Shown here piece after piece: positions 22,401 to 31,472 of a stretch of DNA of 64,000 nucleotides (positions within the stretch are counted from its first letter, which is position 1; each line of letters begins with the position of its first letter). Both the position numbers and the translations under genes were made by a program. The notes under the pieces were generated by a model. It did no database searches and was not told the origin of the DNA. It worked only from the letters and a program-made list of their open reading frames with translations. Origin of the DNA: Symbiodinium natans (taxonomy: Eukaryota; Sar; Dinophyceae; Suessiales; Symbiodiniaceae); assembly GCA_905221605.1 (NCBI GenBank), contig CAJNDS010002546.1:298089-362088 (forward strand), given 5' to 3'.

Positions 22401-23938
22401 CGTCATCACGCGGTCCAACTGGACGTTCCATTCCGGACATTGACGAGACCGACCCTGCATTCATCATCGCAAAGCTCAAGGAAGCTGGACTCATCGGACC
22501 GGAACCTGAGTTCTGGAAATTCGGTACACCCGGCGACGGTCGTGTCTACATCAATGACGACGGCGAACCTTGCAAGATCGACAAGCGGGGGGCTCCGTTC
22601 AAGATTGGAAGTGATGGTAGAAGGTTGCTACCCTCTACACGCCCGAAGGGCAAGTTCACTCCTGAGGAATGGCGCAAGCTCGGAAGCGAAGGAAGGAAGA
22701 TCGAACTTCGGAAGATCAAGAAGGTCGAAGAGAAGGAGGCCAAGAAGGCTCGCAAGAAGGAGGCCAAGGAGAAGAAGAAAGGCAAAGAGCATAAAGACGC
22801 ACTCGTTGCATCGTTGGAGGCGTTACTTCCCAAGGTTGTGCCTGCGGAGAAGATCGACTTGGACTTCAGGGCGGGGACGACTACTGGATGGACATGGTGC
22901 GAGGAACAGGTCACGCAGATCGCCACGGAAATGTTTCTGGACGATGTGCTGCCCGCTCTTCCAAGTGAATTGGCAGAGTTCGGATTGAGAGTTCCTCGAA
23001 TGCCATGCGTGTCATCAACCAAGGAGAAACACAGAGAGAAGCTTGCATGTGCAGCGCCGTGCTTCAACGCCATGGTTACTCGTCCAGTCAACCGCAAGGA
23101 GATGTACGAGAATCCCAAAGCCATGGAGGCGTTCATGAAAGAATGGAAAGGCTTGTGGGATCAGGAAGTCTTCGACTTTAGCCAAGTGCGGGAGTACGAC
23201 GACGTGGTCAGGGAAGCCAAGAATTCCAACGCGAAGGTGCACATGGCAAGAGTGCATGGTCTCATCTATGAGAAGAACTATCAGCTCAAAGAAGGGGACC
23301 CTGCAAGACAGTTCAAAGGAAGAGGTGTGCTGCTTGGAGATCAAGTCAAAGATCAGAATATGGAGGCGGCGCTGTTCCAGGATCTCGGAAACTCTCCGGC
23401 AACCTTTGATGCATCTCGATGGGCCGACTTCTACGGGTGCTTACCCGGGAACGACGTTCAGATGGCGGATGCTATCCAGGCCTACATTCAGGCTAAGTTG
23501 ACGGGGACTCCGTGCTGGGTTGAACTTCCAGACGAGGCTTGGCATCCTTCGGTAAACCGGAGGAAATTTCGCAGACCAGTCTGCAGGCTCGTGAAAGCAC
23601 TCTATGGGCATCCGGACGCTGGTACAATGTGGGAACAACATTGTCACACCGCAGTCCAGAAGATGGGTTTTGCACCAGTTGGTGAGGAATGGCCGTCTCT
23701 TTACTTCCATGCAGGAATGAAGCTCCTATTGGTCATCTATGTCGACGACCTGAAGCTCGCCGGTCCGGCGGAGAACCTCCCGAAGGGGTGGAACATGCTT
23801 CGCAAGGAACTTCGTCTTGAGGAGGAAACTCCGCTTGGTTTGTATTTGGGATGTCGAATCTCAAAGGGGAAGCCAAACTTCACGACAACACCAAGGTGCG
23901 AACTGTCACTTATGACATGGAAACCTATCTCGAAATGA
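19286..23938 (+). CDS. Pol: CCCH fingers, protease, integrase, reverse transcriptase
   Basis: The authentic part probably begins near 19450; the first ~55 residues of the open frame look non-native. Two CCCH fingers (about 19549-19605 and 19693-19750: C-x7-C-x5-C-x3-H and C-x8-C-x4-C-x3-H) replace the usual CCHC knuckle. The protease motif MDTGCGHDLI has its catalytic Asp at residue 371 (20396). The integrase has an HxxxH...CxxC zinc segment (LAHLCTHRFRNPYCDAC) and catalytic residues in TFDFVDM (Asp ~641), AYSDCADEF (Asp ~705) and NNSLAERTNQ (Glu ~737); the last spacing (x30) is shorter than in standard copia. Reverse transcriptase spans about residues 1270-1540 with IYVDDLKLAG (YVDD ~1485). 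Acidic Ser/Pro linkers separate the domains. The frame breaks just before RNase H. Confidence 0.92.
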   Translation: MLGRTYSLHQLGRIPKVLPHPRRTRTRRRRRMRKARTKKLRMLRLYSQRAKQSHMKKDKKKGKGKGKDRSRSPSSSRSLTDKEKAKIRCKFHFGGGCAAGKNCKWSHKDTDRGRPSSRDDKNQRARSPSSEPSKRPCFQWSKNGSCSRENCPFKHDPAKAAPATGETDANAKAKAKAKAKDKKKKPEPAAPAIAIRGLPAVPVLRSLDDGDGDSDDESIDGDAASDCSTDDEIGSYHRDVKDLKVSFERGTKFVSSKPRRSHKDRGFAPRLFTEANLKHENHISEVEYEKHKARARARLMEDMCLGKDGGCIPVRIPGTEKVIVFKFDNKKGKFHERALSVDESRKELMKNPKMCMVQPEFIRRKLKFIMDTGCGHDLISLEKVAKHGIDTAMDCEPTSFQTANGVTMTNQTAEFLTKSFKEPIKAHVLENTPSVLSVGKRCMLHGYSFVWPAGRPPFMVNDAGERIQFFVQGDIPYVRVGSKGAKAHEEPEAMEMFRLVQKYKDKVDDGTDDDSTYVAVPGLDDIGEEIPDVASEADEEEDGEVVEGDEAREDEPQAELPVEAEGDAQEIDVEGDESGPDRRAKVGTLKAEANTLAHLCTHRFRNPYCDACVRAKMKHFRTQKGAFKREVNEWGDLVTFDFVDMGKATDKGVGLDDELREILVFRDVATKVVAAYPTISREEGEVVRCMKRFMGKKKVRLAYSDCADEFIAAMNKLKIPLDHSLPGRPMNNSLAERTNQFVITATATSLLHAGLPANYWPYALNCVTHNLNAEDVDGESAWQRMSGKEFPGKLIPFGAKVYFKPTETREPTYGGKFDPKGIPGIFAGYVLNAGQTWSRKYRVWDMKEFANANFAHDAKVPRKLQIPYITERVIMPDEIAFPLKLEYERMNGTLEGLKEGKDLGGKEIKDKPPGGGDDDDDDDNGDDGGDLPDRQERVKAMEKEMLDYVMENDDIVPDLSDAPDGQSSEPRDGPALESEDAKAIRLIGDSILDSAGGVPQSEGVPDVASDPPSSKRETKRGTPPKTVSEPPDGKGEPASSSRGPTGRSIPDIDETDPAFIIAKLKEAGLIGPEPEFWKFGTPGDGRVYINDDGEPCKIDKRGAPFKIGSDGRRLLPSTRPKGKFTPEEWRKLGSEGRKIELRKIKKVEEKEAKKARKKEAKEKKKGKEHKDALVASLEALLPKVVPAEKIDLDFRAGTTTGWTWCEEQVTQIATEMFLDDVLPALPSELAEFGLRVPRMPCVSSTKEKHREKLACAAPCFNAMVTRPVNRKEMYENPKAMEAFMKEWKGLWDQEVFDFSQVREYDDVVREAKNSNAKVHMARVHGLIYEKNYQLKEGDPARQFKGRGVLLGDQVKDQNMEAALFQDLGNSPATFDASRWADFYGCLPGNDVQMADAIQAYIQAKLTGTPCWVELPDEAWHPSVNRRKFRRPVCRLVKALYGHPDAGTMWEQHCHTAVQKMGFAPVGEEWPSLYFHAGMKLLLVIYVDDLKLAGPAENLPKGWNMLRKELRLEEETPLGLYLGCRISKGKPNFTTTPRCELSLMTWKPISK

Positions 23939-26397
23939 CAGTGCAAAAGTACTGTGAAACCACGGGATTTCCTGTGGACAAATTCAAGAAGGTACCATCT
24001 CCCAGTCCAGTTGAAGAAACCAAAAATCACCCGGCTAGGGCACCGTGTCATCCAGGTGCTGCAAGCCATCGGTGTCAATGGTGTGGACACACAATGCCTG
24101 TCGATAAGGGCGGACGGCTTCTACCTCCACCACCGGTTCCCAAGGGCCCACAGGAAACGGAACTCGATGAGGCAGACAGGGGTACTCTTGCCCCGCATGC
24201 GGCGAGCATCCTCATGAAGTTGCTCTATGCTGCAAGAATTTGCAGGTTTGATTTGCTGCGAAGCATAAACAACCTTGCGCGACGCATTACAAAGTGGTCC
24301 AAGAAGGAGGATGCGGCTCTGCATCATTTGATGTGCTACGTCCATCAGTCCAAAGGTCATAAGATGATCGGATGGGTCGGCGATTCCATGGATGCTACTT
24401 CCATAGGGTTGTATGCGGATGCGGATTACGCTGGTTGTGGCGAGAGTTTGCGTTCTACTTCGGGGGCTCACATGCATATTCAGGGACCGCATACACGGTT
24501 CCCGTTGGCAGGTGTCAGTAAGCGACAGGGTTGCGCCAGCCACTCTACTCCCGAAGCGGAAATCGTGGCTGCGGATTACGCTATGTCGCGTATTGGCGTT
24601 CCGGCCATCACATTGTGGCGTTTGATTGGGGGCAAAGATCCTAACTTCGTGTTCTACGATGACAATCAAACCATGATCGGCGTGGTCCGCACAGGCAAGA
24701 ACCCGACGATGCGCCATTTGGAACGCTCACACGGGATCTGCATTGCGTGGATGCACGAGGTGTTCCAGGAGGGATACGTGTCTCTGGCTTACGAGGTCAC
24801 CGCCAAAATGGCGGCCGATATCCATACGAAGGCCTTTAAAGACCACGTCTCCTGGGCTCACGCGTGTCAGCTAATTAACATCATGCCTCCCACGATGATT
24901 TCGAGCGTTGAGGTCATGGACATGATGAAGGCTACACACCAACAATCGGCTGATGAGAAAGGTCATCAGCACTACTCGTTTAAGAACGAGGTTCCCTGTT
25001 TTCCTTACACGCAAACGCCTATCTTGCCCCAGGAGCTGTATAGGGCCGGTTTGTCCAGTAAGGAGGGTGTCCAGGAAACGGACAGTACAGATCCGATCTT
25101 GGTGGTGAAGTTCCCGCGTATGCTCCGCGGCGTCCCCAGTGCTTTGCGGCCGGGGAAGTATTTGCGGTCCACGTGGATTCTGCGTGAAGGGCAATGGCAT
25201 CGTATCGAGGATGAGGTCCCTATCCCGTCGGAACCTCAGAAATTCGATCGGTATGTCGAGCGCGCTGTGTTTCAATATCACTTCCAACGGGGCTCGGCGG
25301 CGACGACGCGTGTGCACCGCACCGCGTCGCCTGCCGTGTCTGCGTCCCCGCTGCCCGACTGTTCGCGTTGTCGCGTTCGCGATTCGCCCGCGCTCTGTAG
25401 GCAAGTGTGCGACTTGGTGGTCCGCGCCGCCCATGGGGGGTATGGGGGTGTTTTTCGCGCTGGGTCTGAAGGCATGGGGGGTGATCTCAACGAAATTCCT
25501 GCGCTCGAATCTACCGTCGTCGCTGTTGCGCGCGCCGCAAAAGAAGCAGATTTTCCTCAATCTACATTCGTGCCCGAATTCATCGAGGTGACTCGTGCTG
25601 GGACTGGTAATCATGAAGTCGTTTTCCAAGATAAACACGGGAAAGAGATGTTTAAGGCACGGAGTGACTCGTTCAGCGGGGCTACAGGATTTTCCATGAC
25701 GATAAAAGCTTCGGATGTCGGAAACAGTAGCCCTCGCGTGTGGTTGCTCGTAGGTCTGGAAGAGGATAACTGGTGGCAAACGTATGCACCGCCGGACGTA
25801 AACATCGTCTGCGTACCGGAAGCGGGTGCGCACGGCGCCTACCAGTACTGCAAAGACATCATTAAATGGTATCGAGCTTCTTGGCTTGATGTCGATCCTA
25901 GAGAACGCTTTTATGAGGACCGAGACGTCGTAGACTACCCCTGGGGGGAGGTCATTGATTTAGTCTTTGACGCCCGGAAGAAAGGGGCGACTACTATCGT
26001 CGAGGTTCCTGACAAGCCGAAGTTTCGAAAGTCGGCACAGTACAAAAACATAGTTGATTGCATGAAGTGGGAGAGATTCACAATTGCTGATTGCTGCCAC
26101 GGTCGGAGGATCTGCGTTCCACAGGGAAGCGGGGCCCCAAACATCATGTATGTCAACGAAGCTACTGAGTTTCTCATTCATGGACTCAAAGCCCCTGAAA
26201 ACATGAAGGGTGTGTGCGGCATGCAACATCATCATGCATCACGTGAAGCAGTCGAGACTCACGGGGATGGGTGTGGAAAGAGAACCAGTAAAGTGTCACG
26301 CCTCTTGTTGAAAATGCTTTCTGAGCGGGACGCCAAGGTTGGGACCCCAAGACCTGCAGTTCTGTTGAGAAGTTACCGTCGGGTAAGGACAGGATGA
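23851..26397 (+). CDS. Pol continuation: RNase H plus unidentified C-terminal region
   Basis: The -1 frame relative to Pol takes over near 23895: TYDMETYLEMTVQKYCETTG is the usual copia segment before RNase H. RNase H motifs are YADADYAG (residue ~188), STPEAEIVAADYA (~232) and FYDDNQTMI (~268), ending near HTKAFKDHVSWAHACQLINI (~345). RNase H removes RNA from the cDNA hybrid. The remaining ~500 residues match nothing I recognise. They include a Cys cluster (CSRCRVRDSPALCRQVC) and a region with WWQTYAPPDVNIVC and DCCHGRRICVP. The stop overlaps the next start (ATGA at 26394), which suggests coupled or continuous expression. Confidence 0.88.
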   Translation: MSNLKGEAKLHDNTKVRTVTYDMETYLEMTVQKYCETTGFPVDKFKKVPSPSPVEETKNHPARAPCHPGAASHRCQWCGHTMPVDKGGRLLPPPPVPKGPQETELDEADRGTLAPHAASILMKLLYAARICRFDLLRSINNLARRITKWSKKEDAALHHLMCYVHQSKGHKMIGWVGDSMDATSIGLYADADYAGCGESLRSTSGAHMHIQGPHTRFPLAGVSKRQGCASHSTPEAEIVAADYAMSRIGVPAITLWRLIGGKDPNFVFYDDNQTMIGVVRTGKNPTMRHLERSHGICIAWMHEVFQEGYVSLAYEVTAKMAADIHTKAFKDHVSWAHACQLINIMPPTMISSVEVMDMMKATHQQSADEKGHQHYSFKNEVPCFPYTQTPILPQELYRAGLSSKEGVQETDSTDPILVVKFPRMLRGVPSALRPGKYLRSTWILREGQWHRIEDEVPIPSEPQKFDRYVERAVFQYHFQRGSAATTRVHRTASPAVSASPLPDCSRCRVRDSPALCRQVCDLVVRAAHGGYGGVFRAGSEGMGGDLNEIPALESTVVAVARAAKEADFPQSTFVPEFIEVTRAGTGNHEVVFQDKHGKEMFKARSDSFSGATGFSMTIKASDVGNSSPRVWLLVGLEEDNWWQTYAPPDVNIVCVPEAGAHGAYQYCKDIIKWYRASWLDVDPRERFYEDRDVVDYPWGEVIDLVFDARKKGATTIVEVPDKPKFRKSAQYKNIVDCMKWERFTIADCCHGRRICVPQGSGAPNIMYVNEATEFLIHGLKAPENMKGVCGMQHHHASREAVETHGDGCGKRTSKVSRLLLKMLSERDAKVGTPRPAVLLRSYRRVRTG

Positions 26398-29300
26398 TCA
26401 TCGAATTCTGTTGCTCTAAGGACAGTAGCTTGGGTAAATCCTCGAGTGCTACAAGGGGAGCTCACGTCATGCGCGTGCATGAAGCTCTCCAAGCCCAAAC
26501 CAAGGCATGTGAAAGCAACATCCTCAAGGAGGCGGAACGATTCCGAAAATCCAATCCCAAATGTCCGATTCTTGTTTTCGCTTCTCTTCCGTGCACTGGG
26601 GGGTCCAACTGGATCAAGGTGAACGAAGTGGGGGGTGAAACTGAAAAGGGAAAGGAGCATCGGAAGAAATTTAGGGACTTACTCAAAGCTCTCAAACGCC
26701 TTTTGCGAAAGCTGGCGGTATTCTCCCCCAAAATTGCTTTTGAGTTGCCGAAAACCTGTTTGTATTGGAGTTGGCCCGAAGTTCAAGCCCTAATAAAGCA
26801 GCATTCATTGCGTGTTGCACGAATGGACGGTTGCATGATGGGTGTTGTTGACAAAGACGGCATTCCTTTACTCAAAGCTTGGTGCATCGCCACGAATGTG
26901 TCAACCATGTTGAACCTCAAAGGGGTCACGTGCGATAACACACATGAGCATGGCACACCAAGAGGTCTGGTGCTCAGGGAGGCAGGAAACTACACACCGC
27001 ACATGGCAAAGTTGTTGCACAACGCATGGCGTGATGAAGCTCGTAACATCCGCAGGGGCTCTGCTCATTGTGTTCATGTGGCAGCTTCATGTGTGCTTGT
27101 TCATGTCAGTTTGCGTTGCAGTAACAGTCAGGCGCAACACGAGTTCCAAGGTACTTGCATAATTGTTTGTCCTACACCAGGAATAGGGTTCGGATCCTCC
27201 GACCCTAATCCAAAGTGCAGTGAGGGGCTCGGCTCCGCCGGCTCGGATCTGCATCTGGGGAAGGGACTCGGCTCCGCCGGTCCTAGAACCAGCATGGACG
27301 GACAACAGCAGAGGCCCATTCCTCCGCATGTTCCATGGTCGCGACCTCAAGACCTCTTCTCCCTGCCGCGCCAGAGATCGGGCATCAACATCCCTGTTGG
27401 AAATGGGATGACTGCTTTGCGCACGACATGTCATGCGCTGCGATCGTTGCGAGGGCAACCTCTTCCTGGACGATTGGAGCAAGGCATGGTCGCCACGAAT
27501 GGGAACATTGCTGCGTGGGTAGAATTTGGAGTGCCAGCTATCCTTTTGGCGGCAGTCGCGGCACCCTCAAGCCCATACGGATTTCCTGAAGTCAGAGTTC
27601 GGGAGCTGTTTCGAGGTGTGGTGGAAAGCCTATTGCCAGCTAGGAGCGCGGAGAGCTACAAGACAGTCCTTAGCCATGTCACCACGTTCATCAAGGTCGT
27701 CAAGACTGCGATCAGCACCGATTCGACTCGACAAGTGCTGCAGGAGCTTCTGGACCACGTCATTGAGATTGACCTCTTCAAGAACATTGACATGTTCGTC
27801 GACGTGTTGGTCCAGGATGCTGATCAAGGACGTGTGGATCCCCAACATCCATGTCTGACGGTGGTAACTATGGACGGCTATCTTGACCCGAATGTCATTT
27901 GCAGGCCAGTTGTCACCAAGAGTGCTTGGATCTATGTGACCAGGTACAACGACTGGATGCGGCTTAATTCCTACTTTCGTGAGAACCTCCCCAACCGTCG
28001 TGAAGGGCTACCATGCATGCTTCTCACCCAGGATTTCTGGGATTTGCTGGATTTGATTTGGTCAATGGCGAAGCAAGTGGGTTACTGCTTGAGGAGCCAC
28101 AATCAGGTCGCCGGGAACACGCAGATGAATGTGTGGGATTTGATCGAGATCGTGGTCGACCCCCCGGAGAACGTGTCCGCGGCGGTTGCTCATGCGGTCA
28201 ACAGCCTCCAAGGGTTGTCGGTCGCCATGCACACAGCCCACGAATACCTCCACGACAGTCGGACGGTGTGGCCAACGGAGCGGTCGAGAACAACCGGAGC
28301 CGAGCTGAGGGAGTCGCTGTTGAATGCGACTGCTGTCGTCATGGCCCCGCCACCAACAGGTCTCGGGTTACCAGCTTCCTTTTCACACAGTTCGTGGAAC
28401 CAGCTGGCTGCCGAGCAGAACGTCTTGAGGGCGGTCCACGACATGTACAGGACTCACAGAGCTTGGATGTCCGAGATCACGAACCTGCGAGCCGAGTGTT
28501 ACTCCGAAGGACGTGAACAGCCGCCCTACCTGCAGCCCGATCCAACCGGCACGGTGTTTCCTCCGGCGCTGAATTCGCACCCGCCATGGGTGAATGTTCA
28601 ACGTCAACATCCCGAAGGACCTGCATCCCCGTCTGTTCCGGAAGGGCCTGCTCCTTTCGTGGAAGAGGATCATCCTGCCAACAGATCGACGTCTACGCCA
28701 TCATCGAGACAGGCAACGGGGACATTCTTTGCCGAAGCGAGGGGTGACTCCGCAAAGAGGCAGCGGGGACCGGAGGATGTCCGCTCCGCGGCATCCCAAC
28801 CGGGAACCGCGGCCAGCTCTTCCGATCCTCGGGGAGCTGAGCCAACTGCCCAACCTGAAGGAGAACCCGATGAAGTTCGCTGGTATCTGGATCCAACTCC
28901 CGAAGGGCACATGGAGAAGTTCGTCAAGTTCCAATCCAGGCATCGCGTGCAGTTGGGGACAACCATCGTCGTTCACAAAGACGATCCAACAGATGTTCTG
29001 CCCGCACGTGATCAGACACCCAAGATTGACGGAAAGTTTGGAGCCAGCAGCGAGCAGATTTACCTTCGGCGAGTCACCACACACCTTGCCAAGCTCTATG
29101 GGATGAGCCAGTCGAACCTTGCAGGTGCGTTTCACATGGCAACATTCCTGAAGAAAGGGGATGTGGAGTGGCTACGACTTTACAAAGTGTTGTACGAGAA
29201 GGTCTTCTTGTGCACAATTCGTCAGCTACCAACTCCTGGCACGATGTTTGCGGCGGTCATGCAATCCACGGCTTCGGGAGAGCTGGGAATTTTCCACTTC

Positions 29301-31472
29301 AACAGCAGCCCGGAGCAGCGAGCCTTGTTGACGGCTGGACTGAGAAAGTTCAGCGCCTCCATCCGTCAGGCAAGCGCCCCCGATGTTACAGCGGTGCGAT
29401 CCAGCAAAACGATCATCCTGGCTGACTTCGAGGTGTGGACGAAAACCAAGAATCGCTTGACCTACACGATGGCCAGCAAGCTCCAAGAGAAGGGATGGTA
29501 TGATGCGCATTCGTATTGCCAGACCGTTGACGAAAGCCTCGATCCATTCCTACCTGAAGGATTCCAAGTCGTTGCCACCAAGGCCAGAGATGCAGTCCGA
29601 GAGTGGAGAGGTCCTGGGCAGAGCATCGACGTCACCGCGCACGTCTATTTGTCGTTCAGAGTCATCAATGACCCCCTGGTTTGGGAGCATGGCAATGCGA
29701 CTCCCGAGAACATGCGAAAGTGGTTCGTCGATCCAATCATGGACTTGTCAGACCTTCTGCAACGTGCCGTGATTGTGACCCTCAACGACGATCCCCGTTT
29801 CATCGGGAAGGACGTTGGTGCAGCGATGCCATGGGCTGCCATCGATTGGATCGCAGTGGAGCTCCGAGCAAGAGGATGCATTGTTTTCACGTCATCACTG
29901 CTGTGGGCTAGAATTGCTGTGACTCTCCACAAGGGCAGCGACAATTTCCGGATCAATCCAGAGGAGATGCATCTGGCGGTGGCAGCATTCGACAAACATT
30001 TGCTGCAAGAAAAGATCATCACACTTTGCATGGCACCCCCAGAGAGCATGGGCGATTGCGAACCTCACTTGAATTCCGTGAACATGGAGACTGCGGATGC
30101 GAAGGCAGTCTTCGCACCATCAAGCAGCGATGACGTTCGGACCGCGTCGGCCAATGATGACACACAAGAACGACACCAACGAGTCGTGGAGAGGGCATCG
30201 GAGCTTGAGGGCATCCGAGGAGGCGTGGACATGACTTGGGTGGATGCGGACATCGCAATGGTCAGCCCAGAACCGTTCTATGACGGAGAAACTTACTGGA
30301 TTGACATCGAGGGCCTCATCAGCAAGCATCCCACTGCCCCGAGTGGCCAATTCCATGTGTGTCAGGCATGCGTCGACGAGTTCACCAAGCTGAAGGACTC
30401 CTTCCGAGGCGAGTTCGGACCAATCCAATCTCCAGCGTATTGTCCCTTTTGTTCGCTCAAAGCAATGTGGGACAAGGACTATAGCGTCAACAAGTGGGAG
30501 GAGGTTCGGAAGTCAGAACGCCATGCCGCGGGTTGCGCCATATTCGCTCAGAAACACGACTTTGTGTACCAAGATGGATCCCCAGTGATTCCCAAGGAGG
30601 ATCTGAAATCGTACATCTTTGCATGCTCGAAGGTCGCGTACACCAACTATGGCAAAATCGTCTCGTCCTCGGCTGGGTTGCGCTTGAACACCAAACAAGC
30701 CAGCGAATACACCAGATGGGCGAAAGGGAGACGGTTGTCGTGGGACTTCGGGTACATGGTGGACGGCATGGCCTGCCTCTTGCCCTTGTACGATGCAGGC
30801 AACGCAGCCTATGCAGGCTTCCTCCATAGCATCTTCGATCAGGACGAGGTCAAAGGCATGTACAATGGCAATGCCGACCCCGCCGCCGAACTCATGGGAG
30901 ACACCCTGGAGGTTGCGCTCGGCATCCTGACAATCGCATGCAGATATCCTTCGGCATTTGAAGCCTGGGGATCGTACGAAGATCATCTCGCTTGTCTTCG
31001 AGGAATCGAACGGTCTTTCTATCGGTTTGCTGCAGCGGAGGCGGTTCGAATTACTGCCGTGGAGAATCGAAAACGTCGTCCTCCCCGGGCAAATGATGCA
31101 GAGACGATTCAGCAGATCACGGAGTACGAGAACACCTTACTCCAAGGAGAATGGCATGCGGTCCTTGTTGATCGAGCCCTGCCAATTGAGGTACCAGTTC
31201 TCGGAACCCTTTCTCCGGAAGATCAACGACCTGAAGAGTTCTCGGCAGCGCCCGTCCCCAGTGTGGTGGAGAACCAGAAGGTGAAGATCAAGCCCATGAA
31301 GGGGAAGCGCTCGGATCCTCCGGCGTGGAACCTGAGGGGCATGAAGATGATGATATGGGCGTGCCCGAGGCAAGCTCTATCCCCACCATGCCAGAACCGA
31401 ACGAAACCGAGCTGGGTGAGATATCACGTCCTTGTGAAGGTTACGTCCGAGCACTCAATGCCCTACGCGTGA
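26394..31472 (+). CDS. Accessory ORF 1: methyltransferase-like domain plus large unknown region
   Basis: A 1692-residue ORF overlapping the previous stop by four bases. Residues 1-225 show an order of motifs resembling a cytosine C5 methyltransferase fold: IIEFCCSKDSSLG (position of the SAM-binding motif), VFASLPCTGGSNW (Pro-Cys in the place of the catalytic PC loop), AFELPKTCLYW (place of ENV), then TCDNTHEHGTPRG near the end. Similarity is weak and function is inferred. About 225-300 is low-complexity with mini-hairpin DNA motifs. An internal ATG at 27293 could start a separate protein. Residues ~300-1690 are unidentified, with a zinc-ribbon-like CQAC...CPFC pair near 30360-30450. Like neighbouring element ORFs it has no introns, and it overlaps the next ORF in another frame. 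Confidence 0.7.
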   Translation: MIIEFCCSKDSSLGKSSSATRGAHVMRVHEALQAQTKACESNILKEAERFRKSNPKCPILVFASLPCTGGSNWIKVNEVGGETEKGKEHRKKFRDLLKALKRLLRKLAVFSPKIAFELPKTCLYWSWPEVQALIKQHSLRVARMDGCMMGVVDKDGIPLLKAWCIATNVSTMLNLKGVTCDNTHEHGTPRGLVLREAGNYTPHMAKLLHNAWRDEARNIRRGSAHCVHVAASCVLVHVSLRCSNSQAQHEFQGTCIIVCPTPGIGFGSSDPNPKCSEGLGSAGSDLHLGKGLGSAGPRTSMDGQQQRPIPPHVPWSRPQDLFSLPRQRSGINIPVGNGMTALRTTCHALRSLRGQPLPGRLEQGMVATNGNIAAWVEFGVPAILLAAVAAPSSPYGFPEVRVRELFRGVVESLLPARSAESYKTVLSHVTTFIKVVKTAISTDSTRQVLQELLDHVIEIDLFKNIDMFVDVLVQDADQGRVDPQHPCLTVVTMDGYLDPNVICRPVVTKSAWIYVTRYNDWMRLNSYFRENLPNRREGLPCMLLTQDFWDLLDLIWSMAKQVGYCLRSHNQVAGNTQMNVWDLIEIVVDPPENVSAAVAHAVNSLQGLSVAMHTAHEYLHDSRTVWPTERSRTTGAELRESLLNATAVVMAPPPTGLGLPASFSHSSWNQLAAEQNVLRAVHDMYRTHRAWMSEITNLRAECYSEGREQPPYLQPDPTGTVFPPALNSHPPWVNVQRQHPEGPASPSVPEGPAPFVEEDHPANRSTSTPSSRQATGTFFAEARGDSAKRQRGPEDVRSAASQPGTAASSSDPRGAEPTAQPEGEPDEVRWYLDPTPEGHMEKFVKFQSRHRVQLGTTIVVHKDDPTDVLPARDQTPKIDGKFGASSEQIYLRRVTTHLAKLYGMSQSNLAGAFHMATFLKKGDVEWLRLYKVLYEKVFLCTIRQLPTPGTMFAAVMQSTASGELGIFHFNSSPEQRALLTAGLRKFSASIRQASAPDVTAVRSSKTIILADFEVWTKTKNRLTYTMASKLQEKGWYDAHSYCQTVDESLDPFLPEGFQVVATKARDAVREWRGPGQSIDVTAHVYLSFRVINDPLVWEHGNATPENMRKWFVDPIMDLSDLLQRAVIVTLNDDPRFIGKDVGAAMPWAAIDWIAVELRARGCIVFTSSLLWARIAVTLHKGSDNFRINPEEMHLAVAAFDKHLLQEKIITLCMAPPESMGDCEPHLNSVNMETADAKAVFAPSSSDDVRTASANDDTQERHQRVVERASELEGIRGGVDMTWVDADIAMVSPEPFYDGETYWIDIEGLISKHPTAPSGQFHVCQACVDEFTKLKDSFRGEFGPIQSPAYCPFCSLKAMWDKDYSVNKWEEVRKSERHAAGCAIFAQKHDFVYQDGSPVIPKEDLKSYIFACSKVAYTNYGKIVSSSAGLRLNTKQASEYTRWAKGRRLSWDFGYMVDGMACLLPLYDAGNAAYAGFLHSIFDQDEVKGMYNGNADPAAELMGDTLEVALGILTIACRYPSAFEAWGSYEDHLACLRGIERSFYRFAAAEAVRITAVENRKRRPPRANDAETIQQITEYENTLLQGEWHAVLVDRALPIEVPVLGTLSPEDQRPEEFSAAPVPSVVENQKVKIKPMKGKRSDPPAWNLRGMKMMIWACPRQALSPPCQNRTKPSWVRYHVLVKVTSEHSMPYA

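Noticed and set aside
24871-25833. 320-codon ORF on the - strand over the RNase H region
   Set aside because: Shadow of the + strand polyprotein; no recognisable motif in that frame.
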